Shown: positions 1 to 10,113, numbered from the stretch's first letter. The stretch: 64,000 bases of DNA from Ruegeria sp. A3M17 (GCF_003318255.1 NZ_QOCF01000031.1:62001-126000); one strand, 5' to 3'. The notes: generated by a model from the letters alone, not told the origin. Numbers and translations: made by a program.

Positions 1-434
1 GCCTGCCAATCGGCGCGAAAAATCACCCACAAAGCCCCGGTCGCCCCCACCGTCAGGGCCAACGCCATGCGCGGTGTGGTGATCTGGCGCAGCAGAACCC
101 ATCCGGCGACGGCCGACATGACCGGCGTCAGGGTGAATACCGCGGATGTGCTGACCGGGTCGGCGGTTTTAAGGCCGTAAAACATCAGAACAAAGTAAGT
201 GGCAAACAGCCCGCCCAAAATGGCGTATCGCCACGGCGCTTGCGCAGCGCTGCGCGGCAACCCGGTGGTGGCCAGCGCCGCAATGCCGATGATGACGGCC
301 GCAATCAGAAACCGTCCGGCTGTAATCGCCAGCGGGGCAATCTGATTGGCCACGATGGAGCCCAGCGAGAAGCTACCTGCCACCAAAACCGAGAAGGTGA
401 TCATGGCCAGATGGCCACGTGCCTGCGGTGTCAC
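1..434 (-). CDS. EamA/DMT-family transporter, partial (3' end outside window)
   Basis: About 144 codons are visible on the minus strand, reading out of the window. The peptide is strongly hydrophobic, with helix-like stretches such as LAMITFSVLVAGSFSLGSIV and VMSAVAGWVLLRQ, matching the repeated EamA domain of drug/metabolite exporters in the inner membrane. I chose the GTG start because it overlaps the stop of the upstream LysR gene in a GTGA overlap, implying translational coupling. An internal ATG ten codons later (404) is the alternative. The substrate cannot be inferred. Expression probably follows the LysR gene. Confidence 0.75.
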   Translation of the reverse strand, partial: MTPQARGHLAMITFSVLVAGSFSLGSIVANQIAPLAITAGRFLIAAVIIGIAALATTGLPRSAAQAPWRYAILGGLFATYFVLMFYGLKTADPVSTSAVFTLTPVMSAVAGWVLLRQITTPRMALALTVGATGALWVIFRADWQ

Positions 435-1309
435 GAAAGCCAGCCCTTGGACTGTTCCTTGAGGAAGGACAGGAACGCCTGCACCTTGGTTGTTCGGTGC
501 AGGTCCACATGTGTCACCAACCATAGTTTGCCCGACCATTCGGGCAGCGGTTCCATCACTTCGACCAGTTCCGGATCGCGGGTTGCTTCCCACCGGGCCA
601 TGAAGCCGATCCCAGCACCAGCCAGAACCGCCTCGCGCATGCAGAAGTTGTTGGTACAGCGGAATGCGATTGCCTCGGCAGGAACGTTTTCGCGCAGCCA
701 CCTGGAAAACGGTGCGCGGCTGTTCTCATCATCCGTGCCGACAAACAAGTGATCGGCGAATTCATCCAGGCTGGCCGGTCGACCGCGGCGCGCAATGTAA
801 GACTTGCTGGCAAACAAGCCGATTTCTTGCGGGATAAATGGTTGCACTACATTGTCAGGCTGATCCGGGGCAGCGCCCGCTCGGATAGCGACATGCGCTT
901 CGCCGTATTCCAAACGGAACAGGCGGTCCCCGGTCAGGTAACGCACAATAAGGCCAGGATGCATTGATTGGAACTCAGACAGGGCGGGAACGACCAAGGG
1001 CGCCAGCGAGGCCAGAGATGTTACAACCAATTCGCCCGACACATCATCGCCGCGCCCCTTCATCCGGCCCACCAACTGATTGAACTGGTCTTCTGTGGCC
1101 TGAGCCACGCGCAGAAGGTCCTCTCCGGCATCGGTTGGGGTATAGCCACGGGCATGACGCTGGAACAGTTTGACGCCTAGCCGCGCCTCGATCGCGTCGA
1201 TATGGCGTATCACGGTGGCATGGTGCACGCCCAAGATTTCGGCCGCGCCGCTGACAGTGCCCATCCGAGCGACCTGATAGGCGGTTTTGACTTCGTCCCA
1301 ATTATCCAT
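431..1309 (-). CDS. LysR-family transcriptional regulator
   Basis: A 292-residue protein with an N-terminal winged helix-turn-helix (about residues 1-65, containing GTVSGAAEILGVHHATVIRH) and a substrate-binding-like effector domain, the normal LysR length and order. The reading frame is open back to 1597, but that part overlaps the divergent azoreductase gene, so I use the ATG at 1307-1309, which begins directly at the HTH (MDNWDEVKTAYQVARMG). It is divergent from the azoreductase with 118 bp between starts, the usual arrangement for a LysR regulator and its target. It is probably coupled to the EamA exporter downstream. Confidence 0.88.
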   Translation of the reverse strand: MDNWDEVKTAYQVARMGTVSGAAEILGVHHATVIRHIDAIEARLGVKLFQRHARGYTPTDAGEDLLRVAQATEDQFNQLVGRMKGRGDDVSGELVVTSLASLAPLVVPALSEFQSMHPGLIVRYLTGDRLFRLEYGEAHVAIRAGAAPDQPDNVVQPFIPQEIGLFASKSYIARRGRPASLDEFADHLFVGTDDENSRAPFSRWLRENVPAEAIAFRCTNNFCMREAVLAGAGIGFMARWEATRDPELVEVMEPLPEWSGKLWLVTHVDLHRTTKVQAFLSFLKEQSKGWLS

Positions 1310-1331
1310 GCCCAAGCTCACTGTGCAAATT

Positions 1332-1348
1332 CCAACAATACCTGTTGG
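1332..1348. promoter_or_regulatory. inverted repeat, candidate LysR operator
   Basis: A perfect 6-bp inverted repeat (CCAACA, 5-bp spacer, TGTTGG) lies in the short intergenic space between the LysR gene and the divergent azoreductase. Size and position fit a LysR-type binding site controlling both promoters. Binding is inferred, not shown. Confidence 0.45.
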
Positions 1349-1427
1349 TATATCCGTGTTTCGTTCGCTGGCGCAACACTCATATTGGGATCGGAAACAG
1401 ATACCCCGCCAAAAAGGAAACCCTGAC

Positions 1428-2009
1428 ATGACCAAGACCATCCTGCATATCGACGCCTCGGCCCGCCGTACCGGATCCGCCACCCGCGACCTTTCCGGCC
1501 AGATTATCGGGCATCTTGGCGCCGGACGCATCATCCGCCGAGATCTTGCCAGCCCACTGCCGCTGCTTACCGAAGACTGGATCAACGCCAACTTCACCCC
1601 CGCCGATCAGCGTGACGAGGTTCAGCGCGATCTGCTGGCCCTGTCCGACGAGTTGGTTAGCGAGCTGCAAAACGCCGACACCATTGTCATCGGGCTGCCG
1701 ATCTACAATTTCTCGGTGCCTGCGGCCTTCAAGGCCTGGATCGACCTCGTCGCCCGCGTTGGTTTGACCTTTGCCTATTCGGAAACCGGCCCCAAAGGCC
1801 TGCTGGAAGGTAAGCGCGCCGTGCTGGCAATCGCGTCCGGCGGCACCGAAGTAGGGTCTGAGATCGACTTTGCCACCAACTACGCGAAACACGTTCTGGG
1901 GTTCATCGGTATCCACGACGTCGACGTGATTGCGGCTGACAGGATGGCGCTGGATGCGGACACCGCGTTGGCGAATGCGCAAAAGGCGGTAACTCAACTC
2001 GCCGCCTGA
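1428..2009 (+). CDS. azoR: FMN-dependent NADH-azoreductase / NAD(P)H:quinone oxidoreductase
   Basis: A 193-residue flavodoxin-fold protein. It opens with the family pattern ILHIDASARRTGSATRDLS (phosphate-binding part of the FMN site) and carries LPIYNFSVPAAFKAWID, the conserved AzoR/AcpD flavin-contact segment. Members are cytoplasmic homodimers reducing quinones or azo bonds with NAD(P)H. The ATG at 1428 follows an AAAGGAA-like ribosome site; the frame is open further upstream, but that part covers the operator region. It is divergent from a LysR regulator, which suggests induction by quinone-like or electrophilic compounds. Confidence 0.85.
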   Translation: MTKTILHIDASARRTGSATRDLSGQIIGHLGAGRIIRRDLASPLPLLTEDWINANFTPADQRDEVQRDLLALSDELVSELQNADTIVIGLPIYNFSVPAAFKAWIDLVARVGLTFAYSETGPKGLLEGKRAVLAIASGGTEVGSEIDFATNYAKHVLGFIGIHDVDVIAADRMALDADTALANAQKAVTQLAA

Positions 2010-2080
2010 TCCACCTCTGGCCTTTGCCTTGTGAAACGTCCAGTCTGCCTTAAGCGAGATGTACAGACTGGGCGTTTATC

Positions 2081-2821
2081 ATGAAGAAAATCGGCATTCT
2101 GGGCGGTGTGGGCTGGGCCTCGACCGTGGATTATTACCGAGCGATCGCAGAAGGGGCCAGCAGGCACTTTGCCAATCGCGGCCATGGCTCGCCCCTGCCG
2201 ATCCCGCCTATGACAATCGAATCCGTTACGCAGGCCAAAACCCGCGCCCTGCGGGGAACCGCTGGGGATGAGGCCAGTTGGTCCGGATTCGACGCGGTGT
2301 TTTGCGAGGCATTGCTGACGCTTGAAAACGCGGGCTGCGACTTTGGCATCATCGCCTCGAACACTCCGCACGCGCGGCTGCATGCGATCCGGCAAGGTAT
2401 CACCATGCCCATTCTCAGCATTTTCGATGCAACGGCTGAGGCCACAGCATCTGCCAAGGTGTCCACAGCCCTGGTTCTGGGAACGACAGTGACCATGCAG
2501 GCCAGCAATTATTCAGACCGATTGGCCGCCGAAGGGATCGCAGCTAATGATCGCCTGCCCGAAACGGAAATTGCCGAGATGCAGGCGATGATCGACAGTG
2601 ACTTCTACGGCGGCGCGTCTGACAGCGCGCGCGCACGTTTAGTGGCTTTCTGCGACAAGCATGCAAAGCCGGGAACCGCAATCCTGTTGGCGTGCACCGA
2701 ACTGCCGCTGGCCTTTCCCGACCACCTGGACGACCCTGTTTTCGAGGCTGACGGCCATCTTTTCGTCAACCCGTCCGCCGCCCATGTCGCCGCAGCCCTC
2801 AACGAGGCGCTAAGCGATTGA
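2081..2821 (+). CDS. aspartate/glutamate racemase family protein
   Basis: A 246-residue protein starting MKKIGILGGVGWASTVDYY, the N-terminus of the cofactor-independent Asp/Glu racemase superfamily. The two expected catalytic cysteines are present: one in a strand ending CDFGIIASNTPHAR, where the usual residue near N-T is replaced in part, and one in ILLACTELPLAF. The protein may racemise an acidic amino acid or a related substrate; specificity cannot be read. Its stop abuts the stop of the convergent ProX gene with no spacer. Confidence 0.8.
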   Translation: MKKIGILGGVGWASTVDYYRAIAEGASRHFANRGHGSPLPIPPMTIESVTQAKTRALRGTAGDEASWSGFDAVFCEALLTLENAGCDFGIIASNTPHARLHAIRQGITMPILSIFDATAEATASAKVSTALVLGTTVTMQASNYSDRLAAEGIAANDRLPETEIAEMQAMIDSDFYGGASDSARARLVAFCDKHAKPGTAILLACTELPLAFPDHLDDPVFEADGHLFVNPSAAHVAAALNEALSD

Positions 2822-3370
2822 TCACGGCAACCAGTTGACCTCGCATTCGATCTGATCGAAGAACGCCGTCAGGTCATCGCGTGTCATGGCGACGGTCCGG
2901 TCATTTACCAGAGGATGCATATAGATGATGTCCGCCGTTTGCGCGGCGGCGTCCATGAAGAACCGCACATCGTTTTGCACACCGTTGATCATGGCCAGCG
3001 GACTGACCGCGCCGGGGCGTATGCCGAGGTTCTGAAACAGGCGATCCGCCGATCCAAAGGACAGGTTGCCGATCCCCAGCTCTGTGCCCAGTGCCTTGAG
3101 GTCAATCTCGCGGCTTTGTTCCAGCGTCACTAGATAGTTCCGCTTTTTCTTGTCGCGCAGGTACAGGTTCTTGAGGCGCAAAGCATTTTCGCCGGGCTCC
3201 ATGAACTGGCCCTCGGCCGCCTTGGCCTCTTCGACTGTACGCAACGGCACGTGAGTATGCAGCCGGTGCGCCAACCCCCAGTCGCCCAGCTGCGCCAGCA
3301 GCGCGTCAGAACTGATCGGTAATGTATCCTGAAAAGCAGATGATGCGTCCATGGGAACCCTATTGGCCAT
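2822..3370 (-). CDS. prolyl-tRNA deacylase-like protein (ProX/YbaK family)
   Basis: A 182-residue protein of the YbaK/ProX editing-domain fold. It contains HTHVPLRTVEEAKAAEGQ near residues 38-55, then KNLYLRDKKKRNYLVTLE and a GAVSPLAMINGVQNDVRFF segment, the signature order of freestanding ProXp trans-editing enzymes. These hydrolyse mischarged aminoacyl-tRNAs such as Ala-tRNA(Pro) in the cytoplasm. It is a single gene whose stop is directly adjacent to the stop of the preceding racemase gene. The exact tRNA specificity is uncertain. Confidence 0.85.
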   Translation of the reverse strand: MANRVPMDASSAFQDTLPISSDALLAQLGDWGLAHRLHTHVPLRTVEEAKAAEGQFMEPGENALRLKNLYLRDKKKRNYLVTLEQSREIDLKALGTELGIGNLSFGSADRLFQNLGIRPGAVSPLAMINGVQNDVRFFMDAAAQTADIIYMHPLVNDRTVAMTRDDLTAFFDQIECEVNWLP

Positions 3371-3421
3371 TCACGCGCTGATCTGCCCCAAAGGCGTCGA
3401 TCTTTGCAACCTTAAAAGAGA

Positions 3422-3808
3422 TCAGTCAAAGCTCAGATCGAAGCCGTCGTTCAGAACAAACGGTGCGCGAAAACCATCGGACAAAAAGTAGTACAGACCC
3501 TGATCTGCGTCCTGTGCCACGGAAAAGCACCCATACTCCTCTTCGGCCCACAGGCCTGTCCAGCTGGAACAATACTGATCGTCTTCGATTTTGTATCGTG
3601 CCTCAGATGGGGTTGCGTCACCTTCCTTGATCCACAGCGTCAAGCCAGAGGTAGAGAAATACTGACGTGTCTCAACGCCATAATGCAGACCTTTGATTGT
3701 GGCGCCTTGAAACAGCGTTTCGATATCTGCCGAACTCAGCAGTTTCTCTTCGGCAGAGGCCATGGACGCTGCGCATCCGATAAGCAGGCTGGAAATCACT
3801 CTGATCAT
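3422..3808 (-). CDS. small secreted protein of unknown function
   Basis: A 128-residue protein beginning MIRVISSLLIGCAASMASAE, a Sec-type signal peptide probably cleaved after ASA. The mature part is acidic, with one pair of cysteines (QYCSSWTGLW and EYGCFSV) that could form a disulfide in the periplasm. The frame is open 48 codons further upstream, but that extension lacks a signal peptide and gene-like composition, so the internal ATG at 3806-3808 is preferred. I recognise no domain with certainty. Confidence 0.65.
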   Translation of the reverse strand: MIRVISSLLIGCAASMASAEEKLLSSADIETLFQGATIKGLHYGVETRQYFSTSGLTLWIKEGDATPSEARYKIEDDQYCSSWTGLWAEEEYGCFSVAQDADQGLYYFLSDGFRAPFVLNDGFDLSFD

Positions 3809-4098
3809 TGTGTTCAATCCCTGAAAATGGTCTTTCCTGCCTTTCCTTGTCCGAAAACACGAACCTGTGCCAATCACGACCCCGTGTGTGCGACATCCGG
3901 GTTGGTTCGCCTTGACTCTGACGCGCAATCCGCCTAATTCCCGCTCAAACATCCGGAAGCGTCTGATCTTCCGGTCCCTTGAGTCGTTCAGGGATCGCCC
4001 CCCACCAGCGTGTTACGCCCGTGGGGGCGTTAGTGCATTTAACCGGCGCATCCTATCTAGGGCACGCCAACAGATAACCGGCATTGGAGGCCGAAGGC

Positions 4099-5600
<1,502 letters not shown>

Positions 5601-5604
<4 letters not shown>

Positions 5605-6158
5605 CGCCAGCACGCTGCACCCAGCCCCCGTCCGGAAAGGCGGCGATGGCAGCAGCGCGGTATCGCGCGGCCCTGCCGGTTCTTAATACCCGGCGGCTGG
5701 TTCTGCGTGCGCCCACTCTGGATGACCTGTCAGATTGGACGGAGATTTGCCGCGAAAGCTTTGGCAGCACCGACCAGGAAGCCTGGACTGAATTCTCTTT
5801 CTACACCTCCGGCTGGCTTCTGCATGGGCATGGCCTGTTTACGGTGACCCTGAAGAACAATGATCAGATCGCTGGTTTCGTTTTGCTGGGGCTGGAATGG
5901 GATGACCGCGAACCCGAGCTTGGCTATATGTTCAGCGCCGAACACCGCAAGCAAGGCTACGCCACTGAGGCCTGCACTGCGGTACGTGACTTCGGTTTCG
6001 ACCTGCTCGGATCGGGCCAGTTCGTCAGTTATGTCTCGCGGTCGAACACGCGTTCGAATGCGTTGGCGCAACGCCTTGGCGCATCCCGGGACGCAGCGGC
6101 CGAGAACGCCTTTGACGAAGATCAGCGTGTCTGGCGCTATGGCGAGGTGCAGGCATGA
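5601..6158 (+). CDS. GNAT-family N-acetyltransferase (first of three in tandem)
   Basis: A 185-residue protein of the RimJ-like GNAT class. Its core begins with VLNTRRLVLRAPTLDDL and carries the acetyl-CoA loop motif EHRKQGYATEA and a C-terminal SNTRSNALAQRLGA segment. The GTG start overlaps the ffh stop (GTGA), so it is translationally coupled; the first 20 or so residues look poorly conserved and a later start is possible. The substrate is unknown. It is a paralogue of the next two genes. Confidence 0.85.
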
Positions 6159-6700
6159 CACCGTCGATCCCCAGGTTGGAAACCGAACGCCTGATCATGC
6201 GGGCCCCTAGCGAAGCGGACTTCGAGGCCGAGGCCGAGTTCTATGCCAGCGATGCGTCGAAATTCGTCGGCGGCCCCCTGCGCCCTGATGAAACATGGCG
6301 CGCCATTGCCATGCTGCTGGGCCATTGGGCCATGCGCGGCTATGGGTTCTGGGGTGTCGAGGAAAAGGACACCGGCACCTATGTCGGCCACGTCGGCCTG
6401 TGGTGCCCGCACAGCTGGCCCGAACCTGAAATCGGCTGGACGTTGATGAACAACGCCACCGGCAAAGGTTACGCGACCGAGGCCGCGCTGGCGGCGCGCG
6501 CGCATGCCTATGATGTACTAGATTGGGAAACGGCAATTTCGCTGATCGACCCGGAAAATCTGGGCAGCAAGGCCGTGGCCGAACGTCTGGGTGCCCAGTT
6601 CGATTACACATTCGAACACCCGGCTTTTGGTACAATGCAAGTCTGGCGGCACCCTGCCCCGGCCGATCTGGTAAACGGCGGGATGGAGGCCTACGCATGA
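6155..6700 (+). CDS. GNAT-family N-acetyltransferase (second of three)
   Basis: A 181-residue RimJ-like GNAT protein starting PSIPRLETERLIMRAPSEAD. The acetyl-CoA-binding region reads MNNATGKGYATEAALAA, and the C-terminal part has PENLGSKAVAERLGA. The ATG overlaps the preceding stop (ATGA). Sequence and layout resemble the genes on either side, which points to local duplication. The acceptor substrate cannot be deduced. Confidence 0.88.
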   Translation: MTPSIPRLETERLIMRAPSEADFEAEAEFYASDASKFVGGPLRPDETWRAIAMLLGHWAMRGYGFWGVEEKDTGTYVGHVGLWCPHSWPEPEIGWTLMNNATGKGYATEAALAARAHAYDVLDWETAISLIDPENLGSKAVAERLGAQFDYTFEHPAFGTMQVWRHPAPADLVNGGMEAYA

Positions 6701-7248
6701 CCTCGTACACCATCCCCACTGTAGAAACAGAAAACCTGATCCTGCGGGCACCGCACGAAGGTGACCTGCCCGCTATGACAACCTTCTTCGCGTCGGACCG
6801 CAGCCGCATGGTCGGTGGACCAAAAACGCCACTGGAAGCATGGCGGTCCCTTTTGGGCCGTTTCGGGCATTGGGCCATTATGGGTTACGGTGGTTGGCAC
6901 ATCGTCGAAAAGGCCAGCGGCACCTTTGCTGGCTGGACCGGCATCATCAACGCGCCGGGCTGGGATGAACCCGAATTGGGCTGGGTCATTTTCGATGGTT
7001 TCGAAGGCAAAGGAATTGCGTTCGAGGCCGCGATGGCTGCCCGCGCCTATGCCGCCCAACACCAGGGGGTGAATGGCCCGATTTCGTACATCGCCCATGA
7101 AAACAACCGCTCGCGCGCGTTGGCTGAACGTCTTGGCGCCACCTATGAACGCGAAAGCGAGGTTGTGGGTCAACGCTGCCAGGTTTGGCGGCACCCGAAA
7201 CTCGAATTCTCTGACACCGCTTTGACCACCGAAAGGACCGGCCAATGA
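6697..7248 (+). CDS. GNAT-family N-acetyltransferase (third of three)
   Basis: A 183-residue paralogue of the two preceding genes, starting YTIPTVETENLILRAPHEGD with the acetyl-CoA region FDGFEGKGIAFEAAMAA and HENNRSRALAERLGATYE near the end. In this copy the usual R/Q-x-x-G-x-G/A loop is altered to EGKGIA. I set the start at the ATG overlapping the previous stop (ATGA); the open frame continues upstream only as a shadow of gene two. Substrate unknown. Confidence 0.88.
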   Translation: MTSYTIPTVETENLILRAPHEGDLPAMTTFFASDRSRMVGGPKTPLEAWRSLLGRFGHWAIMGYGGWHIVEKASGTFAGWTGIINAPGWDEPELGWVIFDGFEGKGIAFEAAMAARAYAAQHQGVNGPISYIAHENNRSRALAERLGATYERESEVVGQRCQVWRHPKLEFSDTALTTERTGQ

Positions 7249-7541
7249 ACAACCCTGTGACTCGGGCTGCGACGTTGCTGAAAGAGCATCGCGAAAGCAT
7301 CGACCGGCTGGACGCGATCCTCGTCTACACGCTGGGCGAGCGGTTCAAGCACACTCAGGCCGTTGGCAAGCTCAAGGCCGAACACGACCTTCCCCCGTCC
7401 GATCCCTCGCGCGAGTCCGCGCAGATTGCACGGTTAGAAGACCTGGCGGACAAGGCCCATCTGGACCCAGATTTCGCCAAGGCTTTCCTGAATTTCATCA
7501 TTCAGGAAGTCATCCGACACCATAAGAAACACCAGAACTAA
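7245..7541 (+). CDS. chorismate mutase, AroQ type
   Basis: A 98-residue all-helical protein with the AroQ pattern: an N-terminal ESIDRLDAILVYTLGERF helix, the KLKAEHDLPPSDPSRE loop and a C-terminal FLNFIIQEVIRHHKK helix. It catalyses chorismate to prephenate at the head of Phe/Tyr synthesis. It overlaps the third GNAT gene (ATGA) and is followed by a hairpin before rpsP. As a free-standing single-domain enzyme its length is normal. Confidence 0.9.
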   Translation: MNNPVTRAATLLKEHRESIDRLDAILVYTLGERFKHTQAVGKLKAEHDLPPSDPSRESAQIARLEDLADKAHLDPDFAKAFLNFIIQEVIRHHKKHQN

Positions 7542-7542
7542 A

Positions 7543-7561
7543 CCGGGAAAATCCCGGCTTT
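7543..7561 (+). terminator. weak hairpin between chorismate mutase and rpsP
   Basis: CCGGGA and TCCCGG arms enclose an AAA loop and are followed by CTTT. The U-tract is short, so this is more likely a partial terminator or RNA-stability element than a complete stop to transcription. Confidence 0.4.
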
Positions 7562-7608
7562 AACAATGACACGCCTCTGGCGTGATGCCATCCAAAGGAG
7601 ATACCACC

Positions 7609-7998
7609 ATGGCAATGAAAATTCGTCTCGCCCGCGGCGGCTCGAAAAAGCGTCCCTTCTACCGCATCGTAGCTGCTGACAGCCGCATGCCGCGCGACGG
7701 CCGTTTCATCGAGAAACTGGGCACCTACAACCCGCTGCTGCCGAAAGACAGCGAAGAGCGCGTGAAAATGAACATGGAGCGCATTCAGTACTGGCTGGAT
7801 CAGGGCGCACAGCCCACCGACCGTATTGCACGCATGCTGGAAGCTGCCGGCACCCTTAACAAGGCCGAGCGCAACAACCCCAACAAGGGTACCCCGGGCA
7901 AGAAAGCTCAGGAACGCGTGGAAGAGAAAGCTGCAAAGGCTGCAGCAGCAGCCGAGGCAGCTGCTGCTCCGGCTGAAGAAGCAGCGGCAGAAGAGTAA
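7609..7998 (+). CDS. rpsP: 30S ribosomal protein S16
   Basis: A 129-residue protein beginning [20 protein letters not shown], the S16 signature. The ribosomal core ends near residue 85, and the tail is an Ala/Glu-rich extension typical of alphaproteobacterial S16. The ATG at 7609 has an AAAGGAG site 8 nt upstream, so the upstream in-frame ATG at 7582 is rejected. It heads the rpsP-rimM-trmD ribosome biogenesis group, interrupted here by bluB and two other genes. Confidence 0.97.
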   Translation: MAMKIRLARGGSKKRPFYRIVAADSRMPRDGRFIEKLGTYNPLLPKDSEERVKMNMERIQYWLDQGAQPTDRIARMLEAAGTLNKAERNNPNKGTPGKKAQERVEEKAAKAAAAAEAAAAPAEEAAAEE

Positions 7999-8010
7999 GC
8001 AGGTCAGCGC

Positions 8011-8646
8011 GTGCAGGATCAGGATTTCACCGACGATTTTCGCACGCAGTTTGAACTGCTGATGCGGCTCCGGCGCGATGTGCGCCGGTTTCGCACCGAT
8101 CCCGTGGACGAGGCGGTGCTGACGCGTTGCCTCGACACATTTCGTCTGGCCCCTTCGGTGGGCTTGAGCGAACCCTGGCGCGTCATTCGCGTCGAAAGCG
8201 AGGCGGCGCGTGCCGCAGCGCTAGAGAATTTCCAAAACGCCAATGAAAAGGCCCTTGCAGGTTATTCGGGCGACAAGGCGCTGAAATACAGCCGCCTGAA
8301 ACTGTCCGGCATGCAGGAAGCGCCTGTTCAGCTGGCTGTGTTCTCGGACGAGACGACCAACAAAGGCCTGGGGCTGGGCGCGGGCACGATGCCCGAGATG
8401 CGCCGCTATTCCGTCGTCGCCGCTATCACCTTGTTCTGGCTCGCCTTGCGGGCCGAGGGATTGGGTCTGGGCTGGGTCTCAATCCTTGATCCTGAACAGA
8501 TGAAACGCGACCTGACCGTGCCTGACGATTGGTCTCTGGTCGGCTACTACTGCGTGGGCTGGCCGGAAGAAATGTCTGAAAGACCCGAACTTGAGCGTGC
8601 CGGCTGGGAACAGCGCAGCGCCCGGTTGCATATCGAAACGCGGTAA
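8011..8646 (+). CDS. bluB: 5,6-dimethylbenzimidazole synthase BluB
   Basis: A 211-residue nitroreductase-fold protein that cleaves reduced FMN with oxygen to make the lower ligand of vitamin B12. RRDVRRFRTDPVDEAVL and LAPSVGLSEPWRVIRV form the FMN-binding start. The AGTMPEMRRYSVVAAI and GLGLGWVSILDPEQMK segments are BluB-specific rather than general nitroreductase. The GTG start lies 12 nt after the rpsP stop. Its position inside the ribosomal operon is unexpected for a cobalamin gene; I see no cobalamin riboswitch upstream. Confidence 0.9.
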   Translation: MQDQDFTDDFRTQFELLMRLRRDVRRFRTDPVDEAVLTRCLDTFRLAPSVGLSEPWRVIRVESEAARAAALENFQNANEKALAGYSGDKALKYSRLKLSGMQEAPVQLAVFSDETTNKGLGLGAGTMPEMRRYSVVAAITLFWLALRAEGLGLGWVSILDPEQMKRDLTVPDDWSLVGYYCVGWPEEMSERPELERAGWEQRSARLHIETR

Positions 8647-8652
8647 AGCCAG

Positions 8653-8802
8653 ATGATCGGACTGATACGACTTCCCATCCTGTTGCTGATCGCTTTTATT
8701 GTGGGCGTGTTCTTTGAGCGCAATAACCAACGCGAGGCATGTGCCCCGCTTGGCGACTGGCAGGACGGATTATGTTTAACGACGGAAGAGCCAAATGACT
8801 GA
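8653..8802 (+). CDS. 49-residue single-pass membrane protein, unknown function
   Basis: This short frame runs from ATG at 8653 to a TGA overlapping the rimM start. It encodes a hydrophobic N-terminal helix ([17 protein letters not shown]) followed by a short polar tail with two cysteines (EACAPLGDW and GLCLTTEE). It begins 6 nt after the bluB stop and overlaps rimM by 8 nt, so it sits cleanly in the operon. No family is recognised. The Cys-containing tail would be periplasmic or cytoplasmic depending on orientation. Confidence 0.6.
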   Translation: MIGLIRLPILLLIAFIVGVFFERNNQREACAPLGDWQDGLCLTTEEPND

Positions 8803-9298
8803 TCTGATCTGCGTGGGCAGCATTGCGGGGTCTTACGGCGTGCGCGGCGAAGTGCGGCTGAAAAGCTTTTGCGCCATCCCTGAGGATATCGAGACCTATT
8901 CGCCCCTAACTGATGAAGACGGCAAGGAACGCTATCCGCTGGTCTTGACCCGCCCAATCAAAAACGGCTTTGCGGCGCGCCTGGGTGGGATCGAGACCAA
9001 AGAACAGGCAGACGCCATCAACGGCCTACGCCTGTTCGCGCGGCGTGATCAACTGCCATCATTGCCTGATGATGAGTTTTACCACACCGACCTGATCGAG
9101 CTTGAGGTCTATGACACCGGCGGAACGCTGCTGGGTCGTGTGAAGTCGGTACAAAACCACGGCGCCGCCGATCTGCTGGAACTGCATGGGCCAGGGTTGA
9201 AAGGCACCGTTTTTCTGCCCTTCACGCTTGAGGTTGTTCCAACTGTGGATCTGGACAAAGGCCGCATCATCGTAGACCCACCCGAAGGGCTAATCTGA
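8795..9298 (+). CDS. rimM: ribosome maturation factor RimM
   Basis: A 167-residue protein with N-terminal RimM domain [20 protein letters not shown] and a C-terminal PRC-barrel half ([20 protein letters not shown] through [15 protein letters not shown]). It acts in 30S subunit maturation by contacting S19. The start ATG overlaps the preceding small gene and its stop overlaps the next gene by one base. It belongs to the rpsP-trmD operon. Confidence 0.97.
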   Translation: MTDLICVGSIAGSYGVRGEVRLKSFCAIPEDIETYSPLTDEDGKERYPLVLTRPIKNGFAARLGGIETKEQADAINGLRLFARRDQLPSLPDDEFYHTDLIELEVYDTGGTLLGRVKSVQNHGAADLLELHGPGLKGTVFLPFTLEVVPTVDLDKGRIIVDPPEGLI

Positions 9299-10113
9299 TG
9301 CGACGCGTTCTGCTGCATCTGGGGCTCCACAAGACCGGAACCACCGCAGCACAGTCGTTTCTGTATGAAAATCGCGAATTGATCTGGCCGCATTTCGCGC
9401 TTTTGCTGCCTTACAAGACGCGCAAATCGGGGCTGTCAGATAGCTCGACCCGACATTCCATCTATGGAACCGTGGGAACGCTGTCCGAATTCAGCTCGCA
9501 GACCCGAGAGTATCTGGCTACGCGGAACTTCGGCACAAAACGCGGCCTGATCGTCAGTGAAGAGAATTTCAGCGGCCTGCGTCCCAGCCGCAATATAGAG
9601 CAGGGATATGCTGCCGCGCCGGATCTGGCCGCTTGTCTGGTAGACGCCATCCGCGATCGGTTCGAGGATCAGAAGGTCGATATCACGATCTACCTGTCCC
9701 TGCGCCAGCGAGGGGCGTGGTTGCGCAGCCTTTGGGCGCACGATCTTCAGAGAACCCGCGAGGTCCAGGATTTTGAAACCTTCCGCGCGAAAATGGATCA
9801 CCTGCCCCCGCTTGAGGAAACGGTCTCGGACATTCGCAAGAAACTGCCGTCGGTCACCGTAACCGAAGAGTGGCTGGAAGAGATGCAGCTGCGACGCTTT
9901 GGTCCCGGCACGCCTTTTGCCGATTTCCTGAACTTGCCTCGGGAAAAGGCGCAGCTTTTGGTGCCGCCCACAAAATCCAACAGCAGGCTGCCGGAAAGCG
10001 TGCTGGCCGAATTGCTGACACTGAACCGATCCCATCTGGACGAAGCGGAACTGACCCGGCAAAAAGCGCTGGTAGTAGAGCGGGCAAAGAACGCGATGGT
10101 CGGCACAATATGA
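9298..10113 (+). CDS. sulfotransferase-like P-loop protein
   Basis: A 271-residue protein. The N-terminus RRVLLHLGLHKTGTTAAQSF is the 5'-phosphosulfate-binding loop typical of bacterial sulfotransferase-like proteins, and IYLSLRQRGAWLRSLW matches the 3'-phosphate-binding R-x-P/Q-type segment. It may transfer sulfate from PAPS to a glycan or lipid, but the acceptor is unknown. The start overlaps the rimM stop by one base and the end overlaps trmD (ATGA), so it is translationally embedded between two tRNA/ribosome genes, an unusual location. Confidence 0.7.
   Translation: MRRVLLHLGLHKTGTTAAQSFLYENRELIWPHFALLLPYKTRKSGLSDSSTRHSIYGTVGTLSEFSSQTREYLATRNFGTKRGLIVSEENFSGLRPSRNIEQGYAAAPDLAACLVDAIRDRFEDQKVDITIYLSLRQRGAWLRSLWAHDLQRTREVQDFETFRAKMDHLPPLEETVSDIRKKLPSVTVTEEWLEEMQLRRFGPGTPFADFLNLPREKAQLLVPPTKSNSRLPESVLAELLTLNRSHLDEAELTRQKALVVERAKNAMVGTI

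Noticed and set aside
1310-1597. N-terminal extension of the LysR gene
   Set aside because: Would overlap the divergent azoreductase and its promoter; the HTH starts at the later ATG.
7999-8010. Cobalamin riboswitch for bluB
   Set aside because: Only 12 nt separate bluB from rpsP, with no room for or trace of such an element.
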